A DNA stretch of 64,000 bases from Rhodococcus triatomae. Lineage in GTDB: Bacteria; Actinomycetota; Actinomycetes; Mycobacteriales; Mycobacteriaceae. The notes below the pieces were generated by a model. The model ran no database searches. It saw only the letters and a program-made list of their open reading frames with translations, and was not told the origin of the DNA. The stretch covers positions 620,001 through 684,000 of the forward strand of contig NZ_CP048814.1 in the NCBI RefSeq assembly GCF_014217785.1, given 5' to 3'. Position numbers and translations under genes: made by a program. Positions 1-8,973 of this stretch are shown one piece after another (positions within the stretch are counted from its first letter, which is position 1; each line of letters opens with the position of its first letter).

Positions 1-1373
1 CCACCGAACGGGGCGGCCGGGTTGGAGACCAGCCCGGTGTTGAGGCCCACCATGCCGGCCTCGATGCGGTCGCTCAGCCGCCATGCGCGGTCGATGTCCT
101 GGGTGAACAGGTACGCCACGAGGCCGGCGTCGGTGTCGTTGGCCGCGGCGATCGCCTCGTCCTCGTCGTCGAAGACGTGGACGGGGGCGACGGGGCCGAA
201 GATCTCGGTGGCCGCCAGCTCGGCGTCGGCGGGCACGTCGGCGAGCACGGTGGGCCGATAGAAGTACCCGGTCTCCCCGGCCCGTTCGCCCCCGGTGACG
301 ATCCGGGCGCCCTTCGCGACGGCGTCCGCCACGAGGCGCTCGACCTTCCCGAGACCGGCCGCGTCGATCAGCGGGCCGACATCGGTGCCGGGTGCGGTGC
401 CGTCGCCGACGGTCAACGCCGACATACGTTCGGCGAGTTTGGTGGTGAACTCGTCGACGACGTCACGGTGCACGTAGAACCGGTTGGCCGCGGTGCACGC
501 CTCGCCCATGTTCCGGAGCTTGGCCACCATCGCGCCGTCCACGGCCTTGTCCACGTCGGCGTCGGCACACACCAGGAACGGCGCATTTCCGCCGAGTTCC
601 ATCGAGGTCCGCATCACCGTCTTCGCCGCCTGCCCGAGCAGGATCTTCCCGACGTTCGTGGAGCCGGTGAAACTGATCTTGCGCGCCTTTCCGCCTTCGA
701 CCCACTCGGTGACCACCGCCGCCGCATCGGTGGTGGCGACGGTGTTGAGAACACCGTCCGGCAAGCCCGCCTCGCGGAGGACCTCGGTGAGCAACAGAGC
801 CGTCAGCGGTGTCTGCGGGGCGGGCTTGAACACCATCGTGCACCCGGCCGCGACGGCGGGCCCGATCTTCCGGGTGCCCATCGCGAGCGGAAAGTTCCAC
901 GGGGTGATGAGCACACACGGCCCGACCGGGGCGCGGCCGACGAGGATGCGGTTGCGGCCGTCGCCGGTGACGGTGGTGTCCCCGGCGATGCGGACAGCCT
1001 CCTCGGAGAACCAGCGCAGGAATTCGGCACCGTAGGCGACCTCGCCGCGGGCCTCGGCGAGCGGTTTGCCCATCTCGAGGGTCATCAGAGTGGCGAAGTC
1101 CTCGGTGCGGGCGATCACGAGTTCGTAGGCACGGCGCAGGATCTCGCTGCGCTCGCGGGGCGCGGTGCGGGCCCACTGGTCCTGGGCTGCCGCGGCGGCG
1201 TCGATCGCCCGGCGCGCGTCGTCGGCGGTGCCGTCGGCGACCGAGGCGAGGACGACGCCGGTGGCAGGGTTCTCGACGTCGAACGTCCGGGCACCGTCGC
1301 GCCAGCGGCCGTCGATGAAGAGACCGGTGGGTACGGCAGGGAGCGTGGCCGGCTGGAGTTCGGTGGTGGTCAT
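1..1373 (-). CDS. gabD: NAD(P)-dependent succinate-semialdehyde-type aldehyde dehydrogenase (3' end outside window)
   Basis: Aldehyde dehydrogenase superfamily protein that would oxidise succinate semialdehyde, or a close semialdehyde, to the acid. 457 codons are present and the C-terminus runs off the window; the family is usually about 480-490 residues. Visible landmarks are the cofactor-site segment TPWNFPLAMG, the general-base motif MELGGNAPF and the nucleophile motif GEACTAANR. The ATG at 1373 overlaps the TGA of the upstream FAD/Fe-S gene (ATGA), so the two are translationally coupled. With the class III aminotransferase two genes upstream, this makes the transaminase/dehydrogenase pair of GABA or omega-amino-acid breakdown. 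The exact substrate is inferred from context. Confidence 0.88.
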   Translation of the reverse strand, partial: MTTTELQPATLPAVPTGLFIDGRWRDGARTFDVENPATGVVLASVADGTADDARRAIDAAAAAQDQWARTAPRERSEILRRAYELVIARTEDFATLMTLEMGKPLAEARGEVAYGAEFLRWFSEEAVRIAGDTTVTGDGRNRILVGRAPVGPCVLITPWNFPLAMGTRKIGPAVAAGCTMVFKPAPQTPLTALLLTEVLREAGLPDGVLNTVATTDAAAVVTEWVEGGKARKISFTGSTNVGKILLGQAAKTVMRTSMELGGNAPFLVCADADVDKAVDGAMVAKLRNMGEACTAANRFYVHRDVVDEFTTKLAERMSALTVGDGTAPGTDVGPLIDAAGLGKVERLVADAVAKGARIVTGGERAGETGYFYRPTVLADVPADAELAATEIFGPVAPVHVFDDEDEAIAAANDTDAGLVAYLFTQDIDRAWRLSDRIEAGMVGLNTGLVSNPAAPFG

Positions 1374-4261
1374 CGGTATCCGCCTCCGTCGAGGGTCGAG
1401 GGTGTGGGTGGAGCGGGGTCGAGTATCTGCGCCAGGTGCAGCGAACTCCGCGTGGGGTCGAGCTGGCGTACCTGCATGTGGCAGGAGAAGCCGTCCGTCA
1501 GTACGGGTGCAGTGTCCGCGCGCAGAGCCGGGGCGAGTGCCTGTTCGGCGACCTTCATGCTCAACTCGTAATGATCCTTCTCGAATCCGAAGTTTCCGGC
1601 CACGCCGCAGCATCCGGTGGCCTCCCGCACCTGGGTGACGCCGACGGCGGCCAGCGCTTTGCGTTGAGTGGCCGCGCCGAACGCCGAGTATTCGTGGCAG
1701 TGGGTCTGCACGGTGACCGCGTCCGGCACCGCCGTGCGCGGCACCCAGCCGTCGGCAGCGAGGTGCACGACGTGGTCTGCGAAGCTGCGGACGCGAGCGG
1801 CGACGCGACGGGCGGAGTCGGTGTGCACGAGTTCGGGCAGATCCGTCCGGAACGCGGCGGCGCAACTCGGTTCCAGCACCACGATCGGCCGCTCGGTACC
1901 GTCGTCGAGAATCTGCGCCGCCGCGCGCAGGTGTGTGCGGGCGGTGTCGAGCTGCCCGGTGGAGATGTAGGTGAGCCCGCAGCACGCGTCGGCACGACAG
2001 TCGGTGGTAGTCCCGGCGTCGCCGAGTACTCGCCGGGCCGCGCCGATCACCTCCGGCCGGAAGCCGCGAGTGAAGGTGTCGGCGAGCAGGACGACGGCCG
2101 CCGACTCGTCGCGCGGGCCGAGATTGGCCCGGACGGCCTTGCGCGAGGCGAACTCCGGGATCTCCCGGCGGTCGGTGAGCCCACCGAGCCGGGCGCCGAT
2201 GCCGGCCAGCCGGGTGCGGGCGAGTGCATTGACCACCGGGGCGGCCCGCTCGGTGAGGCGCAGCCACAACGGGAGACGTCCCAGCGAGTGGTGCGAGAGC
2301 GGCCTGCGATGTGTCCGGTAGTAGTGATCGAAGAACTCGGACCGATACGTCGCCATGTCCACGCCCACCGGGCAGTCCGTCGCGCACGCCTTGCACGACA
2401 GGCACAGGTCCAGCGATTCACGCACGTCCTCGGACGCCCACCCGTCGGCGACGGTGGGAGCGGTACGCACCATCTCCTGCAGGGCACGGGCGCGGCCGCG
2501 GGTGGAGTCTTTCTCGTCCCGGGTGGCCCGGTAGCTGGGGCACATCACTCCCCCGGTGTCGGCGCGGCATCGACCCACGCCGATGCATCCCTGCACCGCG
2601 TGAACGAAGTCGGCGACGGGAACGCGGTGGCTCGGGGTGAGATCGAAGCTGGTCTGCCACTCACGGGGGCTGATGCCCTCCTGGGACAGGTCGGCCATGA
2701 ACGGTTCCGGATCGACGATCGCGTGCGGGCCGAGCAGGGCATTCGGATCCCAGATCCGCGCGAACCGGGCGAAGGCCTGCATCATCCGGGACGAGTACAT
2801 CATCGGCAGCAGCTCGGAGCGGGCCCGGCCGTCCCCGTGCTCGCCGGACATCGACCCGCCGAAGTCGACGCACAGCTGCGCGGCGCGGCGGACGAACCGT
2901 TCCATCACGTCGCGTCCCTCGGGTGTGCGCTGATCGAAGTCGATCCGGATGTGCATGCAGCCGGCGCCGAAGTGGCCGTAAAAGATTCCGGTGAGCCCGA
3001 ACTCGTCGAGGAGGGCGGTGATCGCGACCAGATAGTCGGCGAGCTGATCGGGCGCGACGGCCGAATCCTCCCACCCGGTCCAGGATTCGCCGCCCTCCTC
3101 GAGCCGTCCCGAAAGCCCGGCGCCGTCCTCGCGCACGCGCCACAGGGAGGCACGCTCCCCCGCGTCGTCGACCACACGGGAGTCGACCAGCCGTCCGTTC
3201 GCGTGGAGCTTCGCGATCAGGTCGTCACGGCGGTCACGTACCTCGGCGGGGTCGTCGCCGTCCAGCGAGACGTACAGCCAGGCCGCGCCGTCCGGAAGCC
3301 CGACGACGGAATCGGTTCCCCGGCGCCAGCGCATGGTGTCGACGATCTTGGAGTCGATGCCCTCGAGTGCGGCCGGGTGATAGTCGAGGATCGTGGTGGT
3401 GTCCCGAGCCGCATCGACGATGTCCCGGTAGCCGAGGCACAGCAGGATCGCGTTGGGCGGCACCGGGACCAGCTGTACCGTCGCGGCAACCACGATCACA
3501 CAGGTTCCCTCGCTGCCCACCAGGGCGCGGGCGACGTCGAAGCCGTTCTCGGGGAGCAGGTTCGCCAGGTGAAATCCGGACACCTGCCGGGGGATGCGGC
3601 CGAGCTCGAGCCGGAAGTCCGCGAGGTGGTCGGCGGTCAGGGCCGTCAACTCGTCGGTGAGCATCTCCGCCGCCTCGACCGCCGCGTCGTCGGCGGGATC
3701 CGTGGCCCGCAGGCCGGTTCGGGTGGCGGTCAGGCGATGTCCGGCAGCGGTGACCAGATCGAGTGCGAGCACGTGATCACTGGTACGCCCGTACCGGACC
3801 GAGTGGTTGCCGCACGCGTCGTTGCCGATGGCGCCGCCGACCGTGGCGCGGGACTTGCTCGACGGGTCGGGTGCGAAGGTCAGGTCGCCGCTGCTCTCGG
3901 CCTGCACGGCCGCCTGCAGGTCGGTGAGCACGATGCCCGGCTCGACCACCGCGGTGCGCGCGGTGGCGTCGATCTCGACGACACGGTTCATGTACCGGGA
4001 GAAGTCGAGGACAACTCCTCTCCCGATGGCGTTGCCTGCCAGCGAGGTTCCGCCGCCGCGCCCGGTGATCGCCAGCCCGCGGGACGCACAGCCGCGGACG
4101 ACGGCGACGACGTCGGCCGGGGTTCGCGGGAACACGACGCCGACCGGCGGCACCCGGTAGTTCGAGGCGTCGTAGGAGTATTCCGCGCGGCGGCGGCTCG
4201 ACGTGTCGAGCGCGACACCCTGGGCGGCCAGCTCGGCCTGCAGGTCGGCGTATCCGGTCAG
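1370..4261 (-). CDS. FAD-linked oxidase with 4Fe-4S and CCG domains (YdiJ/D-2-hydroxyacid dehydrogenase type)
   Basis: About 960-residue fusion. The N-terminal half is a PCMH-type FAD-binding and FAD-oxidase C domain (GRGGGTSLAGNAIG, then GGAIGNDACGNHSVRYG). Two Fe-S cysteine clusters follow (CIGVGRC and CLSCKACATDCP), and then CCG cysteine-rich segments (ACCGLTY, GCCGVAGNFG). This order is that of E. coli YdiJ, a D-2-hydroxyglutarate dehydrogenase of similar size, and of bacterial D-lactate/glycolate oxidases; substrate not provable here. The first ATG/GTG in frame (GTG at 4153) would remove a conserved stretch ending YSYDASNY, which is encoded upstream. Translation therefore probably starts further up, perhaps at the CTG at 4261 that overlaps the aminotransferase stop. 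It may recycle a hydroxyacid by-product of the pathway (inference). Confidence 0.85.
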   Translation of the reverse strand: MTGYADLQAELAAQGVALDTSSRRRAEYSYDASNYRVPPVGVVFPRTPADVVAVVRGCASRGLAITGRGGGTSLAGNAIGRGVVLDFSRYMNRVVEIDATARTAVVEPGIVLTDLQAAVQAESSGDLTFAPDPSSKSRATVGGAIGNDACGNHSVRYGRTSDHVLALDLVTAAGHRLTATRTGLRATDPADDAAVEAAEMLTDELTALTADHLADFRLELGRIPRQVSGFHLANLLPENGFDVARALVGSEGTCVIVVAATVQLVPVPPNAILLCLGYRDIVDAARDTTTILDYHPAALEGIDSKIVDTMRWRRGTDSVVGLPDGAAWLYVSLDGDDPAEVRDRRDDLIAKLHANGRLVDSRVVDDAGERASLWRVREDGAGLSGRLEEGGESWTGWEDSAVAPDQLADYLVAITALLDEFGLTGIFYGHFGAGCMHIRIDFDQRTPEGRDVMERFVRRAAQLCVDFGGSMSGEHGDGRARSELLPMMYSSRMMQAFARFARIWDPNALLGPHAIVDPEPFMADLSQEGISPREWQTSFDLTPSHRVPVADFVHAVQGCIGVGRCRADTGGVMCPSYRATRDEKDSTRGRARALQEMVRTAPTVADGWASEDVRESLDLCLSCKACATDCPVGVDMATYRSEFFDHYYRTHRRPLSHHSLGRLPLWLRLTERAAPVVNALARTRLAGIGARLGGLTDRREIPEFASRKAVRANLGPRDESAAVVLLADTFTRGFRPEVIGAARRVLGDAGTTTDCRADACCGLTYISTGQLDTARTHLRAAAQILDDGTERPIVVLEPSCAAAFRTDLPELVHTDSARRVAARVRSFADHVVHLAADGWVPRTAVPDAVTVQTHCHEYSAFGAATQRKALAAVGVTQVREATGCCGVAGNFGFEKDHYELSMKVAEQALAPALRADTAPVLTDGFSCHMQVRQLDPTRSSLHLAQILDPAPPTPSTLDGGGYR

Positions 4262-5520
4262 TGCAGCCCCGCTTTCAATGCCGCACCGAACCTGGCCAGG
4301 CCCTGGTCGATCTCGTCGGGCGTGACCGTGAGTGCGGGAATGACGCGGACGACGTTGCCGTACCCGCCACAGGTGAGGAGCAGCAGGTCCTCGTCGACGC
4401 CGGCCTGCTGAACGGCCAGAGCCGCTGCGCCATCGGGGGTCCCGTCGGCTGCGGTGAACTCGACACCCTGCATGAGTCCGAGGCCTCGGACGTCGCCGAT
4501 GCGCGGGTACTGCTCCTTCAGCTCCCGCAGCCCGGCGGCGAGTTGCTCGCCGCGCTCACGCGCGTTCTCGACGAGCTGCTCGTCCTCGATGACGTCGAGC
4601 GTGGCGACCGCAGCCGCCGCGGACACTGCGTTGCCGCCGTAGGTGCCGCCCTGCGACCCGGGCCATGCCTTGCTCATCGTCTCGGTCGAGGCCGCGATGG
4701 CGGAGATCGGGAATCCGGAGGCGATCCCCTTCGCCGTGATGAGAATGTCCGGGGTCGCATTCGAGTGCTGATGCCCCCAGAACTTGCCGGTACGTCCGAC
4801 ACCGGCCTGCACCTCGTCGATGACGAGGGCGATGCCGTGGGCGGTGGCCCGCTCCCGGAGCCCGTCGAGGAAGCACGGTGGGGTGGGCAGATAGCCACCG
4901 TCGCCGAGCGCCGGTTCGATGAGGAATGCCGCGGTGTCCGAGGGAGACGAGACGGTCTGCAGAATGTGGTCGAGCTCGCGCAACGCGAAGTCGACGGCCG
5001 TGTCCACGTCCCACCCGTAGCGGTAGGCGTAAGGAAACGGCGCGATGTGCACGCCGCTCATCAGAGGGGCAAAGCCGCTGCGGAAACGCGTACCCGCGGT
5101 GGTGAGCGATGCGGCGGCGACGGTGCGGCCGTGGAAACCACCGTGGAAGGCGATGATGTTGGGCCGGTCGGTGGCCATGCGCGCGAGCCGGACCGCAGCC
5201 TCCACCGCCTCCGCGCCCGTCGTCGCGTAGAAGACGGAATCGAGACCGGCAGGCAGGTAGTTGCCCAGCTTGTCGGTGAGCTCCAGCAGCGGCTTGTGCA
5301 TCACGGTCGTGTATTGGGCGTGCACGATCTTGCCGACCTGCTCCTGCGCGGCGGCAACCACGCGGGGATGACAGTGACCGGTGCTGGTCACCCCGATCCC
5401 GGTGGTGAAGTCGAGGTAGCTGCGGCCGTCGGTCCCGTAGATCCAACTGCCCAGCGCATGGTCGACCACCACGGGAGTGGCCTGCTTGAGGATGGGGCTC
5501 AGCGTGGTCATGGGGTCCAT
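4258..5520 (-). CDS. gabT: class III (GABA-type) PLP aminotransferase
   Basis: 420-residue fold-type I, class III aminotransferase, cytosolic, moving an omega-amino group (GABA or similar) to 2-oxoglutarate. Visible motifs are the PLP-contact segment TTGAEAVEAAVRLAR, the aspartate motif VIDEVQAGVGRTG and the Schiff-base lysine in LITAKGIASG. Start chosen at ATG 5520 (MDP...); a second ATG at 5511 (MTTLSP) is an equally good alternative. An upstream in-frame extension to 5610 would run through a palindromic operator and is rejected. It is the first gene of a tightly overlapping three-gene operon with the FAD/Fe-S dehydrogenase and the semialdehyde dehydrogenase. Confidence 0.88.
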   Translation of the reverse strand: MDPMTTLSPILKQATPVVVDHALGSWIYGTDGRSYLDFTTGIGVTSTGHCHPRVVAAAQEQVGKIVHAQYTTVMHKPLLELTDKLGNYLPAGLDSVFYATTGAEAVEAAVRLARMATDRPNIIAFHGGFHGRTVAAASLTTAGTRFRSGFAPLMSGVHIAPFPYAYRYGWDVDTAVDFALRELDHILQTVSSPSDTAAFLIEPALGDGGYLPTPPCFLDGLRERATAHGIALVIDEVQAGVGRTGKFWGHQHSNATPDILITAKGIASGFPISAIAASTETMSKAWPGSQGGTYGGNAVSAAAAVATLDVIEDEQLVENARERGEQLAAGLRELKEQYPRIGDVRGLGLMQGVEFTAADGTPDGAAALAVQQAGVDEDLLLLTCGGYGNVVRVIPALTVTPDEIDQGLARFGAALKAGLH

Positions 5521-5540
5521 CGTCGTGGCGCGGGCGAGGA

Positions 5541-5557
5541 TTGTCAACAATTGACAA
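5541..5557. promoter_or_regulatory. perfect palindromic operator upstream of the aminotransferase operon
   Basis: TTGTCAACAATTGACAA is a perfect inverted repeat: 7-bp arms TTGTCAA/TTGACAA around CAA, ending 21 bp before the aminotransferase start. The size and the GTC/GAC arms resemble operators of GntR/FadR-family regulators (inference); no regulator gene lies next to it in the window. Confidence 0.6.
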
Positions 5558-5789
5558 CTCTGGCGTGGACTGGTGCACCAGGAGGCGGTCGTCGCAGGCG
5601 GTGTGGACAATCGCTACCGGTACAGCCATTGCGACGTTCCAGAGCGCGTGCGACGACTCCGTGGTCGGTGGCGCGTAGCGCAGCCCCCGAGCATCCGCGC
5701 ACGTTGCACCCTGCGCGACGCGGCAGGAACCTGCGCAGATGCGATAGCCTTTGGCCGTTCATTCTCCATCTCGTCTTCAGGGGGGCACG

Positions 5790-6092
5790 TTGAGCGACGA
5801 GCAATTGCGCGACGTCACGGCCGAGTTTCCACCCGTGGTGTACCTACCGTGCCAAGAACATGTCAGCGATCCGCAGGACGCCGTGATCGACATGCGTACG
5901 ACACGGGACGGACGGACAGCGGTACTCACCTACTCGGCGCTGGACCGGCTCAAGTCCTGCTGCGGTGACGACCAGCCGTGGTTGGTGGCTCCCTCTGCGT
6001 TCCTCGAGCAGCTTCGCGCGATCCGGCCCTTCGATCTCGTTCTGCTCGACGTGGAGATCCCCGAGCACGAGCGTCGGAGGTCGACGACGTGA
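5790..6092 (+). CDS. SAV_915-family small protein
   Basis: 100 residues from a TTG start at 5790, chosen because a strong purine run (CAGGGGGGCACG) lies just upstream. The segment VLTYSALDRLKSCCGDDQPW followed by a short acidic tail matches the SAV_915 family of small actinobacterial proteins of unknown function. Stop and start overlap with the next gene (GTGA), so it is the first gene of a four-gene T7SS-associated operon. Function unknown. Confidence 0.75.
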   Translation: MSDEQLRDVTAEFPPVVYLPCQEHVSDPQDAVIDMRTTRDGRTAVLTYSALDRLKSCCGDDQPWLVAPSAFLEQLRAIRPFDLVLLDVEIPEHERRRSTT

Positions 6093-6376
6093 CCGTCTAC
6101 GTCGACCACGCGACCCTGGACACAATCGCTCAATCGTTCAGCGGCGCGAGCAGCGAACTGGACGGAGTTGCGGCTTCCGCGCCGGAGTCGATCGACGGAG
6201 GGGACGCCACTGCCGCCGTCCTGGGAATCCTGTCCCGACTGATGCACGATGCGGGGCAATTGGTTGTCGGCCTCGATGCCGCCGGGCAGGCCGTCGCAGA
6301 CGCTGACGCGAAGTATCGGGAACAGGATGTCGAGACCGCCGACGCCCTGATCGAGGCGTGGTCGGATCACGAATGA
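6089..6376 (+). CDS. EspC-like T7SS-associated protein
   Basis: 95-residue, mostly helical, acidic protein without signal peptide or membrane segment. Size, composition and the pattern of a WXG-less helical hairpin fit the EspC/DUF2580 group of ESX-secretion-associated proteins, which act as small partners of larger T7SS substrates. The GTG start at 6089 overlaps the stop of the preceding gene, and its own stop overlaps the ATG of the following WXG-type protein (ATGA), indicating coupled translation and probably complex formation with that protein (inference). Confidence 0.6.
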   Translation: MTVYVDHATLDTIAQSFSGASSELDGVAASAPESIDGGDATAAVLGILSRLMHDAGQLVVGLDAAGQAVADADAKYREQDVETADALIEAWSDHE

Positions 6377-7533
6377 GTATCGAGACGCTCATCGAGGGAA
6401 ATCCGGACAGTATTCGCACCGCGTCCGACTGGCTGCGCGGGTCTCTCGCCACCGGTATCGACACCGCAGTGGAGTCGATAGATGCTTCGCGCTCGGCGGC
6501 GGACGGCGGCTGGGACGGGGAAGCGGGAGACAATTTCTCCGAGAAGATGAAGTCGGCCGGCAACAAGGGCAACGACCTTTCCTCTGCCGCCCGCGAGTCC
6601 GCAACGTCCATCGACGATGCGGCAGCCGCCCTACAGACGGCGCAATCGATGATGGAACAGATCCGCTCCGACGCTGCTGCCGCGGGCCTCACCGTCAACG
6701 GAACCGTCATCGAACACCCCGGCGACGCTCCTCCGACGCCGATCTCGCCACCCACCGGCGATGCCGCGACACCGGCCGCCGTCAGCGCCTACAACGCCGC
6801 GGTGATCGCGGCGGAGGAGTACGCGAGGAAGGCCGAGGCGTACGAGGTTGCCGAGGTCGAAGCCGCGGCTGCCCGCTCGAACTGGGAGGAAGCGCTGAAA
6901 CTCTTGGTCGGCGCCTTCGAGGCATCGACCACCAAGACATGGTTCCTGATCGCGGACATGATCAGCGCCCATGCCAACGCATGGACCGACCTGAATCCCT
7001 ATCTCATGGGTAAGCGTGCCGAACTCCTACGCATAGACGGAATCAAGTACCTCGAACTGGCGCGGAACGCCGGCCCCGGAACCCCGGCCGCAACCGTGTA
7101 TCGCGATGTCGACCTGGGCAGACAGTTCCTCCGGCAAGCTGACGAACTCGTCGATGCAGCCGCGGACAGCGCCAAAGCGACTGACGCTCGTGGGCTGAAG
7201 CTCGGCGGCGCATTCGCCGCAGCAGGTGTTGCATACGACATCTACGACGGAAAGCCGGTCGACCAGGCTCTGGTTTCGGGCGGGCTCGGTTTCGGAGCAT
7301 CGGTTGCTGCGGGCGCACTCATCGGTACCGCCATCCCGGTTCCTGTGCTAGGAACCGCAACCGGCGCAATTGTCGGTGCCGGTGTCGGCATCTTCACCTC
7401 GGGAGCGATTGATTCAGTGTTCGACAATGGGCTCGACGTCGGGAAGGCGCTGAGCAGCGGAGGCAGCGCAGTCGCGGACACGACGAAAGCGGTCGGGGGG
7501 GTGTTCAGCGGTGCGTGGAATGCAATCTTCTGA
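6373..7533 (+). CDS. WXG100-like putative T7SS substrate with glycine-zipper hydrophobic C-terminus
   Basis: 386 residues. The N-terminal about 100 residues form a WXG-type helical hairpin (GGWDGEAGDNFSEKM carries the W-x-G turn). A proline/alanine linker and a long helical middle follow. From about residue 285 the tail is rich in Gly/Ala and hydrophobic residues (GFGASVAAGALIGTAIPVPV, then ATGAIVGAGVGIF), like glycine zippers in membrane-inserting proteins. There is no signal peptide, as expected for T7SS export. It sits between an EspC-like partner and a membrane protein whose gene overlaps its 3' end. A pore-forming or membrane-acting effector is an inference; a structural membrane-associated role is also possible. 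Confidence 0.65.
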   Translation: MSIETLIEGNPDSIRTASDWLRGSLATGIDTAVESIDASRSAADGGWDGEAGDNFSEKMKSAGNKGNDLSSAARESATSIDDAAAALQTAQSMMEQIRSDAAAAGLTVNGTVIEHPGDAPPTPISPPTGDAATPAAVSAYNAAVIAAEEYARKAEAYEVAEVEAAAARSNWEEALKLLVGAFEASTTKTWFLIADMISAHANAWTDLNPYLMGKRAELLRIDGIKYLELARNAGPGTPAATVYRDVDLGRQFLRQADELVDAAADSAKATDARGLKLGGAFAAAGVAYDIYDGKPVDQALVSGGLGFGASVAAGALIGTAIPVPVLGTATGAIVGAGVGIFTSGAIDSVFDNGLDVGKALSSGGSAVADTTKAVGGVFSGAWNAIF

Positions 7534-8311
7534 AGCCACCCGACCGGCGGAATGGCCGTCGGGAAACTGGAGAACCCTCCGGGAGCGGATCAAACTGGCA
7601 TTGGCGGCCGTGTTCGGCGCGGTAGTCATGTTCGTGTGTGCGGCCGGGGTGGTAGTGATGCTCGACGAGGGAAGCCCTCAGTCGGCTAAGTACTTCGTGC
7701 TGTTCGGCCTGCTCTGGGTGCCAATCCTGGCCTTCCCACTCGTATACAAACCGAAAGCGAACGGACGACTCGCCCCCACGGAGCGCACGCTGAACGGAAG
7801 CCCCGCTACCACTATCGAGTACTCTTCGGGTCCGCTCACAGTGATGTCGATCCTCACCGGGTTTGTCTCGCTGATGATGGGACTCGGCGCCTACGACTAC
7901 TCGCTGGAAGCGGAGTCGGACGGGTACGGCTCCACAGTCATCTTCGCGGCGATCGCGCTCTTCTTCGGCAGTTTCCCGCTCAGCTACCTGCTGGGACGTC
8001 TTCGCCGTGGCTACATTGCGTTCACGACCGAAGGAATCCACCAGCGCGGCTGGGCATTCGAATCGTTTCTGCCGTGGGACTCCGTCATGGGCGTCAGCGC
8101 CGGCTACCAGGGATTCCCCATGACCTTGATCATCGCCTACAACGACGAGGGTTGGCGCAGAAGATATACCGCGCGTCTCTGGAGAATCGATCGCATTCCC
8201 CCGACCCCGATGATGGACATCGACTATCGAAAGATCGGTGACGACGCGGCCCTCGTCCACGCGTTCATCGTGGAACAGGTGGAACGAAACAGGCGCCCGT
8301 TGCGACGTTGA
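7520..8311 (+). CDS. four-helix membrane protein with C-terminal soluble domain (possible immunity/partner of the WXG protein)
   Basis: 263 residues from ATG 7520, overlapping the 3' end of the WXG gene by 14 bp. Four predicted membrane segments fall in the first two-thirds; two examples are VFGAVVMFVCAAGVVVML and FVLFGLLWVPILAFPLVY. A soluble C-terminal domain follows (RRGYIAFTTEGIHQRGW ... PWDSVMGV) that reads like a bacterial PH-type domain. The very end resembles that of the membrane protein at 37001-37933, which occupies the same position in another T7SS module. No known family recognised with certainty. Confidence 0.65.
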   Translation: MQSSEATRPAEWPSGNWRTLRERIKLALAAVFGAVVMFVCAAGVVVMLDEGSPQSAKYFVLFGLLWVPILAFPLVYKPKANGRLAPTERTLNGSPATTIEYSSGPLTVMSILTGFVSLMMGLGAYDYSLEAESDGYGSTVIFAAIALFFGSFPLSYLLGRLRRGYIAFTTEGIHQRGWAFESFLPWDSVMGVSAGYQGFPMTLIIAYNDEGWRRRYTARLWRIDRIPPTPMMDIDYRKIGDDAALVHAFIVEQVERNRRPLRR

Positions 8312-8367
8312 AGCCTACTCGGACAGGCCCTCGTGGACACTGGAGGCCACCCGCGAAGGGAGAAGCC

Positions 8368-8973
8368 ATGGCACCCGCCGACCCGAAGACCGTCCTGCAT
8401 CGCACGCTGGACGAGGCCAGGGATGCGCTGCTGTGGAAGCTCGACGGCCTCGGCGAGTACGACGCCCGGCGCCCGCTGACACCCACCGGCACCAATCTCC
8501 TCGGTCTCGTCAAACATCTCACCGGAGTCGAGTTCGGATACTTCGGTGAGCCGTTCGGGCGGCCGGCCCGCCGGTTGCCCGCGTGGCTGGTTCCCGGCGC
8601 GGAGGACAGCACGGCCGAGGAGAACGTCGACATGTGGGCGAAGGAGACGGAGACCCGGCAACAGATCCTCGACGACTACCGCGCGGCCCGCGCCCACGCG
8701 GACGCCACCATCGCGGCCCTACCCCTCGATGCCGCCGGCCGGGTAGAGCCCTGGCCGCCGGACCGGCGGGACGTGACACTGCACGAGATGCTCGTCCTCG
8801 CCATCGCCGAAACCCACCGCCACGCGGGGCATGCCGACATCGTTCGCGAGCTCGTCGACGGTTCCGTCGGCCGGCTACCGGACGATCCCGCCTCCCCGCG
8901 CACGCGGTCCGAACTACAGGCACACTGGGATCGGGTCCATTTCGCCGCCGAACGCGCTGATCACCCTGTGTGA
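8368..8973 (+). CDS. DinB/DUF664-family protein
   Basis: 201-residue four-helix-bundle protein of the DinB/DUF664 type. Histidines fit the metal site of the fold: LVKHLTGVEFGYF early and ETHRHAGHADIVRE late. Members with known function are mycothiol- or bacillithiol-dependent transferases and isomerases; the substrate here is unknown. ATG 8368 is preceded by GAAGGGAGAAGCC, a good ribosome site. It appears to be a single-gene unit between the T7SS module and the glutamate synthase-like operon. Confidence 0.8.
   Translation: MAPADPKTVLHRTLDEARDALLWKLDGLGEYDARRPLTPTGTNLLGLVKHLTGVEFGYFGEPFGRPARRLPAWLVPGAEDSTAEENVDMWAKETETRQQILDDYRAARAHADATIAALPLDAAGRVEPWPPDRRDVTLHEMLVLAIAETHRHAGHADIVRELVDGSVGRLPDDPASPRTRSELQAHWDRVHFAAERADHPV

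Noticed and set aside
1436-4411. Very long open frame (about 990 codons) antisense to the FAD/Fe-S gene, and similar long antisense frames at 9089-11665 and 11684-14644
   Set aside because: High G+C codon bias of the real genes leaves antisense frames open. They lack family motifs and ribosome sites, while the opposite strand carries complete, recognisable enzymes.
5544-5804. Short open frames between the aminotransferase and the SAV_915 gene
   Set aside because: No start signals or family similarity; they overlap the palindromic operator and the promoter region.
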